A stretch of DNA of 64,000 bases, from the NCBI GenBank assembly GCA_030522415.1, contig CM060118.1, positions 16,124,651 to 16,188,650 of the forward strand, written 5' to 3'. A model generated the notes under the pieces. It ran no database searches and had not been told where the DNA came from. It saw only the letters and a program-made list of their open reading frames with translations. The position numbers were made by a program, and so were the translations under genes. Positions 21,946-34,799 of the stretch are shown in pieces (position 1 is the stretch's first letter; every line of letters starts with the position of its first letter). The DNA comes from Channallabes apus. Its lineage: Eukaryota > Chordata > Actinopteri > Siluriformes > Clariidae.

Positions 21946-24033
21946 ATGGAAACTTCTGTCTTTACGCGGAGCCGACGAAGCTCCATGGCGCACGACTTCA
22001 AGAGTAAGTATCTTCTGCACTTTGCTTATTTCTTAGGCTGCGCTCTATTTCAAACTTCTCTTGCATTAAAATGTTATTCTCTTAATGATCTCTGTATTAT
22101 AGTTTTATAATATTATGCACATACGATTAAAACTTATAGTAAATAAATATCTGTTACGCACAGAACGGATACAACATTCAAAGTTGTTTAAATACATTTT
22201 GTGTAACTTTGTGACGAGTTTCTTTTACTTTGCACAAACATTTAGTTTAATCATGTTTTTTTAAAAGAAGTTGAATCGTTAGGGTTTTGCCTGATAATGT
22301 TTGTTGTAAATGCATTAGAACCTAGAACATATAATTTATATGCTTTATATACTTAAATATGTCACTCAGTACTCAGTTATATGACACTCATTATGTGAGG
22401 AGTTACTTTGTAGTCTGAGCTACTTTCTTAATGGACCATGTTATGTCTGTTTCCTTAGGTGGTCTCTCGCTCTGGCTGGTGGTCTGGCTTGTTGTGGTTA
22501 AGCCTGCACCTGTGCAGAGCTGTCCACACCTGTGTGTGTGTTACCCATCTCCCATGACCGTGAGCTGCCAGGCACAGAACTTCACCCTTGTGCCCACCGG
22601 TGTCCCCTATGAGTCACAGCGCGTCTTTCTGCAAAACAACCGCATCACAGAGCTGAGAGTGGGCTCTTTTAGTTTTGGGACTCAGGTATGTGAGTCTGTA
22701 AGATACAGTGTTAGATTGTGTGATGAGTATTTCTCTTATAAAGTATTAAGTGTAAATGTATTATCTTTAACTAATTTTCTATTCTCACCTTTTCCCCCTT
22801 ATCACTTCCTTTTCTTTTCACATTCCTCACTACCTCTCATCTCCCCCATGCTTTCTTCTCAACTATTTTCTTTACACATATCTCTCCCTTTATTTCCTTT
22901 ACCCTCTCCACTTTTCTATCTTGCACCTGCTCCCTCTTCAGGTTCTGTGGCTCTTCTCCAACAATATTACTTGGATTGAGGCTGGTGCTTTCGGTGAGAT
23001 GCGTGATCTGGAGGAGCTGGATCTGGGTGATAACCCTCATCTGCATCGTCTGGAGGGTGGAGCTTTCCGTGGCCTGGAGAAGCTGCAGAGCCTCCACATG
23101 CACCGCTGTCGTCTGGCTGCCCTCCCCCATAACATCTTCCACAAGCTCTACAGCTTACAGTATCTCTATCTGCAAGAGAACCAGCTCCATTTCCTCCAGG
23201 ATGACCTGTTTGCTGATCTTATCAACCTCAGCCAGCTCTTCCTGCATGGCAACCGCATCCGCACGCTGTCTGAGAATGTATTCCGAGGCCTGGTCAATCT
23301 GGACCGCCTGCTGCTGCACGACAATCGCATCCGCCAAGTTAACCGCCGCGCCTTCCGAGACCTGGGCCGCCTCACCATGCTCTTCCTTTTCAACAACTCG
23401 TTGGCTGAGCTGCCTGGCCAGACAATGCGTGATGTGGAGTCCATCCAGTTCCTGCGGCTCAACAACAATCCCTGGGCCTGTGGTTGTGAGGCTCGCCCAC
23501 TCTGGGACTTCTTCAGGTCCAACCGGGTCTCCAGTTCTGAGCTGCTCTGTAACACTCCTTCTTCTCGCCATGGCCAGGACCTTCGCTTCCTGCGTGAGAT
23601 GGACTTTGCCTTGTGCCCCCTGCCTGATCCTGGCTCCCTGGCTGGAAGCACCACCACTACCTTCAGCACCAAGACACGCTGGTGGTTCTCCAAGCACAAG
23701 CCCATCAGCTCCACCAAGGGCATTTTTGAGAAGAACACAGAAACCCTGAAAGCCCATCCTTTCTCTGCTGGTAAACCCTCAATCACATCAACATCCACGA
23801 AGTATGAGCTGGGTGAGGAAGAGGCGTTGCTTCCTAAATTGGACAAAGAAGAGTATTGGGCCAACTATGGCAATGAGGATGCAGGTATCACCTCACTGCG
23901 TTGCTTCGAAGTGGAATGCCCTGACTTTGATAGCCTTCCCCCCTTCTCTTCCTCATCTTCGTCCTTACCTTCCACTCTCTTGCTAGTTGTTATGTCCATC
24001 CTGACTGTATCAATCCATCTCCGCTTTGGCTGA
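21946..24033 (+). CDS. rtn4rl2: Reticulon-4 receptor-like 2 (Nogo receptor family), three coding exons
   Basis: A GPI-anchored leucine-rich-repeat receptor of neurons that regulates axon growth and synapses in its family. Coding exons are 21946-22003 (donor gtaagt, phase 1), 22459-22685 (acceptor ttccttag, donor gtatgt) and 22942-24033 (acceptor ctcttcag). Together they give 458 residues; human RTN4RL2 has about 420. A hydrophobic signal segment (about 21-33) ends near S40. The LRRNT cap starts CPHLCVC (41-47). LRRs run about 77-250. The LRRCT cap runs from NPWACGC (252-258) to about C301. A Ser/Thr-rich stalk includes [13 protein letters not shown], a phrase specific to the RTN4RL2 branch. 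A C-terminal hydrophobic GPI signal ([20 protein letters not shown]) ends the protein. The first ATG (21946) has a strong context (G at -3 and +4). A second at 21985 would give a shorter leader. Introns are 455 and 256 bp. Fish have a and b copies, and I cannot tell which this is. Confidence 0.93.
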
Positions 24034-26630
24034 ATTTTCATACCTTAGTAAGGGATCTTGATCCCCCATTTCTTCTTCACCTCCCTGGGGGAGTGAAGAC
24101 CCCGTTTACACAACCTAAATCATATACCTGATTCCTGTTTAACTTCTACTTTACCTGTATCTTTGTTCTGTTCAGTTTGAGCCTCTAGCCTATCTAGGCA
24201 ACTAGAGGGCACTATACTGATTTAGGATACAGTAGGGGAAGCAGGGAATTCAGGGCAGGTACTGCAGTGCAGGCCATTAACACAATGGAAGGTAATGATA
24301 GCTACTACCAGAGGGCTTGATTAGTCAATCGGTACACTGTCCTCCTTCCTTGTGGACTTTTCATATATATCACAGTCTGTATGGACTGGGGATATATGGA
24401 TCCATCCTAGGTTTATGTACAACATTTGTATACTTATGCCGTTTTTGGCTACTATTAGTGCTATTTTGGCTATTGTAAATGCTGCTTGTGATGGTCCTAT
24501 GACTATAACTGTCTTTATAATTGCAGCTAATACTGTTACTCAAAGTGCTACAGATAAAAGTGCTACTATCGGCACTGCTTACAGTAATGTTAGGTAGACA
24601 TGATTTTTAACACTATACTGGTTTTATCAGTTAAAGTACATCACATTATTATCACGAGATGGACTGTCCAGTGTCAGTCATTATATAACATATGTCAAAG
24701 GATGTCAGATGATTCAGGGAAACCAGAGTGATGGAGTGTGAATGCGAAAAGGAAAGGTGTTAATAATGGTGAAGAAAAGGCCTACAGTAGGTAATATGTC
24801 TGAAAGACTGCAATTAACATATGGAGAGGGAGAGAGAGAGAGAGAGCACAAGACAACATTCTTAAGACCAAGAAATCTTTGATGATCAGGATGTCTTTTG
24901 TTTCTTTTGTTTTCTCATTTGTCTCTTAATAGCAATTAAGTCATTAGTAACGTCCTGTAAATATATCATGACATCATCAAAGACAGCTGTACATAGAGCA
25001 ATGAAACACCCTCATGTTTAAAGATCTGTCTGTTTATGTTTACTGATCCCTGATTGGTGCAGAATGTCATTGAAATCATTTCTGTTGTCAGCGATTGATG
25101 AATGAATTTCATGTCAGTTTCATGTATTTCAATGTGAAACTTTGTCATGGACATGTCACTTTGTTTTCCCTTTTTTGAAATATAAACAATTTTGTCTATT
25201 AATTTGCGCACTGTGAGACTCTCCTTTTAACCTTTTAGAGCTTTCAAAGCTTGTCTGGCTTTAAATCTTAAAAAAAGAAAAGAAATTAACATTATGTGAG
25301 AACATCAAGTCAAAACAGCAACCAACAATGCTAAATCCCCCAAGAGGGGTGCACTGAGTTAACCCAGATACTTTCAATCAATGGATTTAAAAATTAATTC
25401 CAAAGAAAAATCAATGACTTAAAAGTCTTTAGACATCTTAAAACGAGACAACAAATACTCATGGACAAACAATGTGACTAGACTGATAGTAGGAGGAATA
25501 GACTTGACTAATGAACTGACTAATGTATTGACATTTGGCACATTGTTCAACATCAGAAACTGTTATGTTTAAGAATAACAGTCCTACCTTTCTTCTGTCT
25601 TAAAACTTTGGTCGGTCTAAGGAGACAATTTCTGTTCTCGATCACTTTAGCAAATGATTTAGCATTTTAACCATTTTCAGCTGAGTTTTTATTCCTCACC
25701 TACTCACTGTCTGAAAAGCATTCAATGATCCAGTGATGAGAGAAGAGACAGGTAAAGGGAATTGTGTAGGAATATGAATTAGTGCAAAAATGGAACAGTT
25801 AAGGTAAAAAGAGCAAGGACACATGAAGAGAACAAAAACGAGAGAGAGAGTGGGAGTATAAGGCAGGGTAGATGTGGGTGGCAAACTGAGATATAGAAAT
25901 GCTCAGAGGAAAATAAATAGATGCGCTGAGATGGAAAAAGCTTAATGTCCTGCAGCATCTCATGCTGAGGACGGCTGACCGAGCAATCAGCTCAGAGAAG
26001 TATAATGGAGGATAGAAACTGATATCCTGAGCCTCAGTTAGAATTTAAGATCGATAATGTTTTATCTTAATGGTTTGTTTGAACAGTATTCAACAATGGA
26101 TGTAATGATCTTTTCACAAGAGGATTGAAGGTTGCCATGACAAAGTTAGTCTGTGTTTTTGCTTTATTTATTTTCTATGTCACATGTTACAGATGTGATG
26201 CATGTGATGCTATAAGGGTAAGGTCAAACTACAAAGAGGTGCTCTCGAGTGGCCTTGTATTTGTTTCAGGGCTCTCACAGATGACCAAAGCCTAGTTATA
26301 CCTTTAAACCCAAAGGGTATGTGTGTCTGTGTGATAAGTGTCAAAAATGAATACGTGTCAACAATTAAGTGCTGTCTTTTCAGAAAAATGAGAAATAAAT
26401 GACTATCTGTGCTTTTCAACTTAATATCGTGTGGGAGTCTCTGTTCATTCTCTGGATCCTATGCAGCACCCTAAGGCACTTGAGTATAAGTCACATGGTT
26501 TTATACACACATCTATCTATCTATCTACAGTATATACAATATACACACAAATATAGACAGTAAAGATTATTTACAAGGAGTTCAACAACTGATATATACT
26601 CAGACACAATAAAGGGAAGAGCTTATGCTG
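24034..26630. other. 3' UTR and downstream sequence of rtn4rl2
   Basis: No further coding exon was recognised. Several AATAAA hexamers are possible polyadenylation signals (25912-25917, 26394-26399, 26608-26613), none decisive. A short GA tract lies at 24829-24846. Confidence 0.4.
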
Positions 26631-27332
26631 TCATCAAGTCTGTTGGTCTGTCTGTCTCTCTCTCTCTTAGTCTGCACTAGCAATCCTAGATAGAGTAGCT
26701 AAATTACAAAGCCAAATCTCCCAGCACGTGCCAAATAAACCGTGCCCCCTCACCAACCCACTCATCATCTGTGAGCCTACTGGCCAACAGCCACACTAGT
26801 CAACAGTAAGACACAATGGGTTGAAGAAGGAGGAGCATGCTGACGATCGAGGAATATTAATGACGATCACTGGTGACTCACTGGCTAAGTGAATGGATTG
26901 AAAGAAGAAAGAGAGAAAGATGGGGGTGGGGAGGGGGGTGGGGGTGAAGATGATCTTTTTCAGACAGCGGAAGTTGGAATTTGTCAGAGTAAGCTGCGAG
27001 CTGGTATTTCGCCCCCACCTGAAACATACGTACATGAACTGTGATGTTGCTTCCACACAAAACTTCATGCATATTGCAGTCACTGATCACACGCATGCAC
27101 AAACATGCTTAGATCCATTCTCCCTACACTTTTTGTGTAAGTGTGTACAAGATACTGTATGTCTTTTGCATTTGTCCTTACACACAGAATCACAGGTACA
27201 CACACTAACATTAATAATGAAACATGCAGGCCAATCACAGAAAATTGATGTTGATTAGTGCTTGCTGTGTTAAACCATTAGCATAAATTTTGTCATACTT
27301 CATAATCATATTTTATCTGGCATGAAGATCAA

Positions 27333-27386
27333 ATATCTCTCTCTTTCTCTCTCTCTATCTCTCTCATCTCTCCCTCCATCTCTCTG
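27333..27386. repeat. CT-rich microsatellite
   Basis: Interrupted CT/CTCTAT units, 'ctctctctttctctctctct' and onward. Confidence 0.85.
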
Positions 27387-27505
27387 GCCCGTTATCGCAT
27401 TCTCACATTTTCACACCCTCCCTCCTTTTAACGATTTACGTCAATATCACCATTTTCTGTTTCTGTCTTTGGTTCTGTGTGCTTGCGCTTTTTCTCCACC
27501 TTACT

Positions 27506-27506
<1 letters not shown>

Positions 27507-27598
<92 letters not shown>
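27507..27598. repeat. (ATCT)n tetranucleotide microsatellite
   Basis: About 23 uninterrupted 4-bp units. The apparent Ser/Ile/Tyr/Leu-rich frames across it are translation of the repeat, not protein. Confidence 0.97.
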
Positions 27599-27599
<1 letters not shown>

Positions 27600-28298
27600 C
27601 AGCAGTTTGCTTCTGCTCTGAATCATATCTCAGAAAGGAGTCTTCAATGTCTGTTTAAAAGAAGAAAGCTGAGCTTTATTTTTATTTCTCTGCCTGTCTG
27701 TTTACCTGTCTATCCATTCATCTGTCTGTCTCTCTGTCTATGTCTGCTTTTGTCTTTTGGGTTTCATTGTATGTGTTCATTACTGGCACATTTTTTTAAT
27801 CTTACGTTTTGTGTCAAACAATTTAATCGTCTCCTCTTGAACCCCCTCTCATTATCTTTGTGTTTTTCCTGCATTTGTCTTTCTAATACCAGAAGGAACC
27901 TGGGAGGAAAAAAACCGTGAGAGTGAAGCCAGATCTGAGTGGGTGTTTTTTATTTTAAAGGTCCAACATTTTTTCACTCTTTCACTCCAATGAACACATT
28001 GGGCTCAGCATGCTGGGTCTGTATCATCTTCTCTATATCTGATATGCCTCAAAATACTCAAAGTATATAACGCACTGTTACATTATTGAGGGAGGGAAGT
28101 AAAAAAAACGCATGAAAAAGAAAAAATGGCCAACAAGTGCAGAAAAAATGGATAGAATTCAAGTAAAGGAGGAGGAGAGGAGGAGTGAGAGAAGTGAGAA
28201 TTTTGAGTCACATTATTGGATGGATTAATTGCAAAACAAAAAAAAAAGATCTTTGGAAGCCCTATGAAGTGACAATGCTCACTTCGTAAGCCTTTTAA

Positions 28299-28350
28299 TC
28301 TCTCTCTTGCTCTTTCTTTCTTCTCTCTCTCTCTCTTTCTCTCTCTCTCT
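28299..28350. repeat. CT-rich microsatellite
   Basis: CT units with a few T interruptions, directly upstream of a splice-acceptor-like site. Confidence 0.85.
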
Positions 28351-28369
28351 TCATTGCACTTTCCTGCAG

Positions 28370-28424
28370 AGAGACGGACGGTTTTAAATGGGGTGCGTCA
28401 TCACTCGTCATTGGAGCAGTGGAG
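28370..28424 (+). other. Candidate short exon with MGCV start
   Basis: A long pyrimidine tract ends in 'ttcctgcag', followed by 55 nt and a strong donor 'ggag|gtgagt'. Inside, an ATG at 28388 gives MGCVITRHWSSG, with Gly-2 and Cys-3 as in acylated proteins. No partner exon was found in frame, and the pyrimidine tract is a microsatellite, so this may be chance. Confidence 0.2.
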
Positions 28425-28812
28425 GTGAGTTCTTCACGTGTCTCTGCCACTTGTGCACAAGCACATAAGTATGGAAATACACACACACACATAGGCAAAT
28501 AATGTCTAAAAAAAAGATAAAAAGCTCTGATCAATAACGCCACCTGAGCCATTTTTGTGTTACGAATTACAATTTCAGAAAATCATTCCACATAGAGAGA
28601 GAGAGAGAGATGAGCTAAACAAATAGATTTTCATTATTATTTCTATTATAATTTTTTTATGGTCTGCAGAAATGGGTGGGGCCAATATTATATGACAGTC
28701 TCTTTTTGTCTTTGTGATCCCCCAAAAGTATTATGGCTAAAATGTAATTTTTTTGGTTTTAGTCCTCGGGGTCAGAATTTCTGTGCATGCTCATTCCATG
28801 ACCATGACCATA

Positions 28813-28969
28813 AGTGAGTGAGTGAGTAGTAAATGCGTGAGTAGTGAGTGAGTAATAAATGAGTGAGTAATGGATGAGTAGTAAATGCGTGAGTAGTGAG
28901 TGAGTAATAAATGAGTGAGTAATGAGTGAATAAGTAGTAAAGAACTAAGTACTGAGTGAGTAGTGAGAG

Positions 28970-29060
<91 letters not shown>

Positions 29061-29460
29061 AGTGAGTGAGGGAGGGAGTGAATGACTGAGAAAAGTGAGT
29101 GAGCAAGATGATTAATTGAGCAAGTAGTGAGTGAGTGAGTGAGTGAGTGAGTAAATGAGTGGGTGAGTAAGTAATGACTGAGTGAGTGAGTAAGTAGTGA
29201 TTAAGTGAGAGAATAATGAATGAGTGAGTAAATAAATGGGCGATTAGTGTGTGAGTGAATGAATGAGTAGTGAGTGAGTGAATAAGCAACTACTGTGTGT
29301 TTGAGTAAGTGAGAGAGCAAGCGAGTAATTAAGCAAGCGAGTGATTAAGTTAGCGAGTAATGAGTGAGTGAGTGAGTGAGTGAGTGATTGAGTGAGTAGA
29401 TATGTGAGTGAGTAGTGTGTGAGTAAGTGAGTGTGTGAGTAAGTGAGTGAGTGAGTGATT
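28813..29460. repeat. (TGAG)n-type array with embedded (TG)n
   Basis: An imperfect array of tgag/gagtgag units over about 650 bp, interrupted by a pure (GT)n run at 28973-29057. The same 'gagtgagtgag' unit ends the family A SINEs, so the array may have grown from such a tail. Confidence 0.9.
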
Positions 29461-29464
29461 GATT

Positions 29465-31390
29465 AATAGAATAGTATAGAATATCTTTATTGTCATTGGA
29501 TGTGTCATGTCCAAAGCAGTTAGGTGCTTTACACAAATTAAACAGGATACACAGATTACACACTTTATACACTTTACACAAATAAGACAAGAAGCAGTTA
29601 TGCCTATTTCACTAAAATTCACGCATATTGCACTAAAAAGTTACATATATTGCACTTTACCCATTTTGAATGGGAGTGACATACTGCACAAGATTTACGC
29701 ATATTGCAGAAAATTATTGTACCAAATTTTACTGAGCGTTTAATGCTTGTACCTGTATTACTCTTGGGTAAAAAGTGTTCTTCAGTCTATTTGTTCTGGT
29801 TTTGATTGTTCTGTACCATCTGCCTGATGGCAACAGTTCAAACAGAGGTTATCCAAGTTGAGACGGCTCTTTAATGATACTGCTTGCTTTATTGAAGCAG
29901 TGGGAATTATATACTTTCTCCAACGAGGTGAGAGGGTACCTAGTGATCTTCTAGGCAGAGTCAATTACCTTCTTGAGCTCTTTTTTGTGCAGATATACAG
30001 CTACAAAACCAATCACAGAGACAGTATGTTACAATGCTCTGTAGAGTGCAATGATAGAAGGACACCAGCTGTTTCTGACAGATATTATTCTTCACGAGGA
30101 CTCTCAGAAAGTAAAATCTCAGCTGTGCATTTTTTACCAGCTCTGTTATGTTGGTGCCAAAAGTCAGGTCTCCCATTATATGAAATCACAAGTCTGTGTC
30201 CCTCTCCACACAGTAATAAGGGTGCAATGCAAGTTTTGTTTTTCCCGAAGTCAATGATCAATACCTTTGTTTTGGACATGTTCAGAAGCAGGTTGCTGTC
30301 TGTGCGCCACTGCGAAAGCCTCACCACTCCATTTTGGTAGTCTGATTCGTCTCTATTCGTATCACCATGCTGTCATCTTGCTGGAATGAATGGCGATGGG
30401 GTCATATGTATAAAGTGAAAAGAGCAGGGGGCTTAACACACAGACATGCGGTGATCCAGTATTCAGGGTGAGATGTGAAGAGATGCGTGGGCCTATTCTA
30501 ACCCCCTGTGTACCTACTGATAGTAAGTCCTTGATCTAGAGACACATGTTATATGACAGTCCTAGGTCCAACGGTTTGCACCCTAGTCTCTGTGGGAGGA
30601 TGGTCTTAAAAGCTGAGCTATAGTCAACAAAGAGGAGCCGAGCGTAGCTTACTTGCTTCTCCTGATGTGTTAATGTGGTATGGAAAGTTATTGCTATTGC
30701 ATCCTCTGAAGACCTATTTCTTGCCCTCTATATGCAAATTGATGTTGGTCGAAGTCAGGTGGCAAGAATAATGTAATGTGACTCCGTACCAGTTTTACAA
30801 AACATTTCATGACCACTGGAGTGAGTGTTTCTGGCTGATAGTCGTTAATGCTGGTTAAGTTAAGACTTTATTTGTCACGTATACATTACAGCACAGTGAA
30901 ATTACTTCTTCGCATATCCCAGCACAACTAGGGTCAGAGCGCAGGGTCAGCCATGATACAGCGCCTCTGGAGCAGATAGGGTTAAGGGCCTTGCTCAAGG
31001 GCCCAACAGTGGCAATCTGGTGGAGCTGGGGATCGAACCGCCGATCTTCCGATCAGTAACTCAGTGCCTTAGCCCTCTGAGCCACCACTGCTCCTGGTGA
31101 TGGCTGATTTTTAGGTAGAGGAACTATGGTGGAGGACTTCAGGCAGAAAGGGATGACAGACAGTGATAGTGACCAGTTGAAAATCTTAGTAAAGACACTG
31201 GCCAGCTACACAGTCCTTCAGCACACATACAGGGACCCCATCCGGGCCTGTGGCTTTCTTTGGATTGATGCCCCTTATGGTGTGCCTTACTTCCCACTTC
31301 TCCACTCTGATGGTGGGATAATTGAGTGAGTGAGTGAATGAGAGGCTAACTATAATCATATAAAATTGGTTGTAACATTTAAACATTATA
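29465..31390 (-). pseudogene. Decayed non-LTR retrotransposon (LINE), minus strand
   Basis: Minus-strand translation gives broken RT pieces in the right order. From right to left: KKATGPDGVPVCVLKDCV (about 31270), a CVLSPLLFSLYT-like block (near 30430), LLLNMSKTKVLIIDFGKN (near 30280), a YFLRVLVKNNICQKQLVSFY-type stretch (near 30100), and a LPRRSLGTLSPRWRKY-like end (near 29950). There are many stops and frame changes, so it is inactive. A SINE is nested at 30850-31095. The clade is L2/CR1-like, tentatively, and differs from the L2 at 242-3292. Confidence 0.75.
30850..31095 (-). repeat. tRNA-derived SINE (family B), nested in a LINE
   Basis: On the minus strand the head reads 'gcagtggtggctcagagggc' with an intact B box GGTTCGATCCC (31029-31039). 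The tail ends 'aataaagtcttaacttaac'. A truncated relative lies at 34263-34360. Confidence 0.75.
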
Positions 31391-31399
31391 GTCCTCTTT

Positions 31400-32180
31400 A
31401 GAATTCTATATTTGACCTTTTAAAAAAAAATTTATTCATTTATCTGTTATTCCTTGACATGTGATTCATGTGATTCAAGAATCGGGTTTCAGACGTGCAC
31501 AGCAGCACTAAAGTTTCAGACAAAAGAAGGTAACTGCACATTGTTGTGAAACTGTATTGTCTTCTGAGTGCTGAATTGTCCTGTTGTGGATTCAGACAGC
31601 ATTTAAATTGTTTAGAAAATAGCTGGACGCTTTCTGCTATCAACCATGAACGAAGGCAAAGAAGCTTATAAACCTTTATTTGACTTTGATTTTATTTGAC
31701 TTTGACATTTTCCAGAAGTAGGAAAAGGGATTTCATGACAGCTTATTAAGCCACATGCTACTCTCTGTGCTTTTGTTGCGAGTAATTAACTTAATATTAA
31801 CTAATAAATTTATTGTAGTTTTAATAATTTAATTACATACTGTATAGCACTAAGTGATTACAAAATGGCAGTTGATTATAGATTAAAATTTCAAGTAATC
31901 AACTGAGGTTTAAAATCTGATTTGTAGTCATTTTCAGGAAGTCAATTTCTCCTTGGCTTCTCTCCTGCTAAATGTCCCATTCCTGTCAGTGGAAAAGAAA
32001 ACTATTGCATGCTATAAATATCAGCAGCTCTAATGTCGGTTGAGGCATATTTTGTGGTAATGAGGGAGCACACACATGGTCGGAGCAGTTTGCAATGTTT
32101 CTTTTTATTATTATTTTTTTTTTTTTTAGGTCATGGTTAAATGAGCATTTTAACCAGTAGTGCTTACAGGGCAGGAAAAC
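31400..32180. other. AT-rich spacer
   Basis: No gene or repeat recognised. T-rich runs near 32100-32130. Confidence 0.45.
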
Positions 32181-32184
32181 CCAT

Positions 32185-32450
32185 TTCAAATTCAAATCAA
32201 ATTCAAATTTTATTAGTCACATACACAATCATACACAGTATAATATGCAGTGAAATGCTTTTTATACGACCGCCAGTGACCTTAAAAAGAAAGAAAATAA
32301 GAAAATAAAATCTTGTACGTAAAATAAATAATCAATAAAAAGGAAATACTAAGAAATAATTTTAACTAGTAAAATTTGTAAAATTAACTGTGCATAAGGG
32401 CATAATAAAATATTGCAAAAATATAGAAATATGGTATTAAAGTGTCCGTG
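32185..32450 (-). mobile_element. LINE 3'-end-like segment
   Basis: The left edge repeats 'caaattcaaat' units, which on the minus strand form a short-unit 3' tail. It is followed by 'ttttattagtcacatacaca' and 'gcagtgaaatgctttt', a common fish LINE 3' terminus. No coding part is present. Confidence 0.5.
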
Positions 32451-33204
32451 GTTGTGCAAATATGCATGAAAGGTGACATGTGCAATTGTCCAGATGTATG
32501 AGTATTTAGTGCAAGTGTGTATGAATGTGTCCATGATTGTCCAGTCAGTGTTGTGAGCTTAAAAGATGTTATTAATTAGTTATTAATGGTTCATTTAAAA
32601 TAAAATCGAAAAACCCCAAAATAGCATCACTCTTGCAATGAGGTATATTTAACAGTTGAATACACTACTTGTTACTAAAATTAAGGATATTAGTGCTTAA
32701 AGCAAAAGGATAAACATGTTTTAAAAGTAACTTAATTAATAAAAAAAGAAAATTCCTTGTTGATAAGAGAGGTCAGAGGTCAGAGGTTCTAGCTGATCAG
32801 AAAGCGATATTTCTAATCACCTTTCTTCAATTGCACAGAAAAAGCAAATCAGAAAGCAACAACATAACTTTGAGTCTGACAGACTAAACAGCAGCACAGC
32901 TGGTGTTTCATTCCTGCCAGTCATAAACAATAGTCTGAGGCTCATTAGGCAAAGGGGTCCTAAAATACTGCCTGGTGGTTCTCCTTTGACGGCTTCATCA
33001 ATAATGTGCTTTTAATGGCAAAACCGCCACTCCCTGTATGTGTTTTTGGTGTTTTCTCTACCACTCTATATAAACTCTAGTGATGGCTATGTGTAAAAAT
33101 CCCATGAGATCAACAGTTAAGCCCAAACCTTTGCCCAATTCAACTGTAAATCATACTGTTGACAATGTTCTGCAAGTCCTATTGTTTATTTCCATCCATG
33201 GTAT

Positions 33205-33720
33205 ATTAAAATCCTACCACGGTTGTACAAGGAATAAATACAATGCTCACCATTGTTCGAGTTGGTCTACAGAGGTTTCTAGATGGATTGATGGGTGGAT
33301 GGATTGTACTGTATGATGAAGGGAGAGTCAAAACACTCCATAAAGTTTTCCAGCATATCCCAAATATTTTAATATGTTTCAAGTCAGAGCTCTGTGGGGA
33401 CCAATTTATGTATGAAAATGACACATCATGCTCTTTCACAATTTAGGCCTGACGAACCTTGACATACAGTAGATATCCTGGAATATGCCTGTTCAATCAC
33501 AGAAGAAAAAAAATCCATTGATGGGCAGCCTGGTCATTCAGCACATTCATGTCATCAGCCATCTTCATTTTATTGCCACATAACATCCCAGATCATAACA
33601 CTGCCTCCAGAGGCTTGTACAGTGGCCACTATACACGATGGGCACATCCCATATACTTCCCTGCTTACCCTGAAACAGCCATCATTCTGAAATATGGTGA
33701 ATTACACATATACATATAAT
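33205..33720 (-). mobile_element. DNA-transposon remnants (Tc1-like, tentative)
   Basis: On the minus strand near 33400, wording such as INWSPQSSDLKHIK recalls the Tc1 NWPPQSPDLNPIE block. The 33530-33660 part ('ccagatcataacactgcctc') matches a repeat commonly seen with Tc1-like elements. Both are too decayed to model. Confidence 0.4.
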
Positions 33721-33739
33721 TAAACACATGTTCATCAAT

Positions 33740-33805
33740 TCTGTTGAAAAGGTTTTATTCATATAGTGCTTTTAACAATGGCCTTAGTCGCAAAACAGTA
33801 TTAAC
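33740..33805 (-). mobile_element. L2 LINE 3'-tail fragment
   Basis: 'ttttattcatatagtgcttt' followed by 'taacaatggcc' is the reversed L2 tail seen at 3240-3290. Confidence 0.5.
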
Positions 33806-34262
33806 TATCTAATTAAAGGCTCTTAAACATTTACTTATTTTAATTGAATCTGTGATTTTATTTTTGGCTGCCAATGTACGTGACTTCAGTTTTAGATTTC
33901 CTCTGTATTTTATGGAGAGGCTGATGAGTTGGGCTGACAAATGATTTCTTGTTGTATAATTACATGCTGGATTCCCATAGCTTGCTGGCATTGTTTTGCT
34001 ATCATCAGATTGCAGATTCCTTCTTGCTACTGAGCTGTGAAAACTGCTGCTCTGCTACAAACGTGAGGCTGTTGTACAATTTTATAAAGTATGTACAGTG
34101 TAGTACAGAAAAACCCATGGAAAGAATGAATAAAGTCAATTTACTTATTTATATTGTTTATGGATTTTGCACCATGTATTGGCTAAATAAATTTTTTTTT
34201 CGGAATGGTGTATACTGTAGATAGAGTATTTATTATTTAAAAGAAAAAAAGGATGAAATTAT

Positions 34263-34360
34263 TTGTAAAATGGACCTTAAAGCACAGTGAAATGATTTTT
34301 TCGCATATCCCGGTTAAGAAGACAGGGTCAGAGCGCAGGGTCAGCCAGGATACAGCTCCC
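34263..34360 (-). repeat. SINE (family B) fragment
   Basis: It shares 'acagtgaaatgattttttcgc' and 'gggtcagagcgcagggtcag' with 30890-30960, without the tRNA-like head. Confidence 0.6.
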
Positions 34361-34569
34361 CTAGAGCAGTGCTTTTATTGTCGATGATGCCTCTGAGGTG
34401 TTCAAAGATTTTTCAGGCTACTTATATAATAAAGATTTAACATCATACATTGAGAATTTTATAACCATTATCATTAAAAACTACATTGGATTTTGTGCTG
34501 TCTAGGCAGCTCTGGCCCTTCAGGGCCTGACTCCTTGAACTTGAGTGTTCTGATCTCTTTCTGTCATGG

Positions 34570-34682
34570 CCAGTGTTAGCTTTTTTCAACAACTTGTGCT
34601 ATTTTGGCTTTTCTCGCTATGCCTTTTCCGATATGCGAAGATTTTCTTTCGTGCCCATGACCAGTTTACTGCTACTGTATAT
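34570..34682 (-). mobile_element. Tc1-like fragment
   Basis: 'caacaacttgtgctattttg' through 'gcccatgaccagttta' matches the family of 13140-13260. Confidence 0.5.
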
Positions 34683-34799
34683 AATTGGTAATCAATGTTT
34701 TTTTTTCTGTGCAATCAAACTACACCATGCAAACAAAGATGCTTTCAAAAGGTCTGAATCAAAACCATAAAAGAATATAAATTACATGTTTATGTGATG

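Noticed and set aside
23155..23864. Long minus-strand frames (200 and 232 codons) across rtn4rl2 exon 3
   Set aside because: They are shadows of the LRR coding strand; no domain, and the plus strand has a complete gene model with splice sites.
27322..27621. Leu/Ser/Ile/Tyr-rich frame resembling a membrane protein
   Set aside because: It is mostly translation of CT and ATCT repeats.
28813..29460. CRISPR-like regular array
   Set aside because: The unit is a 4-8 bp simple repeat without unique spacers, in a vertebrate genome.
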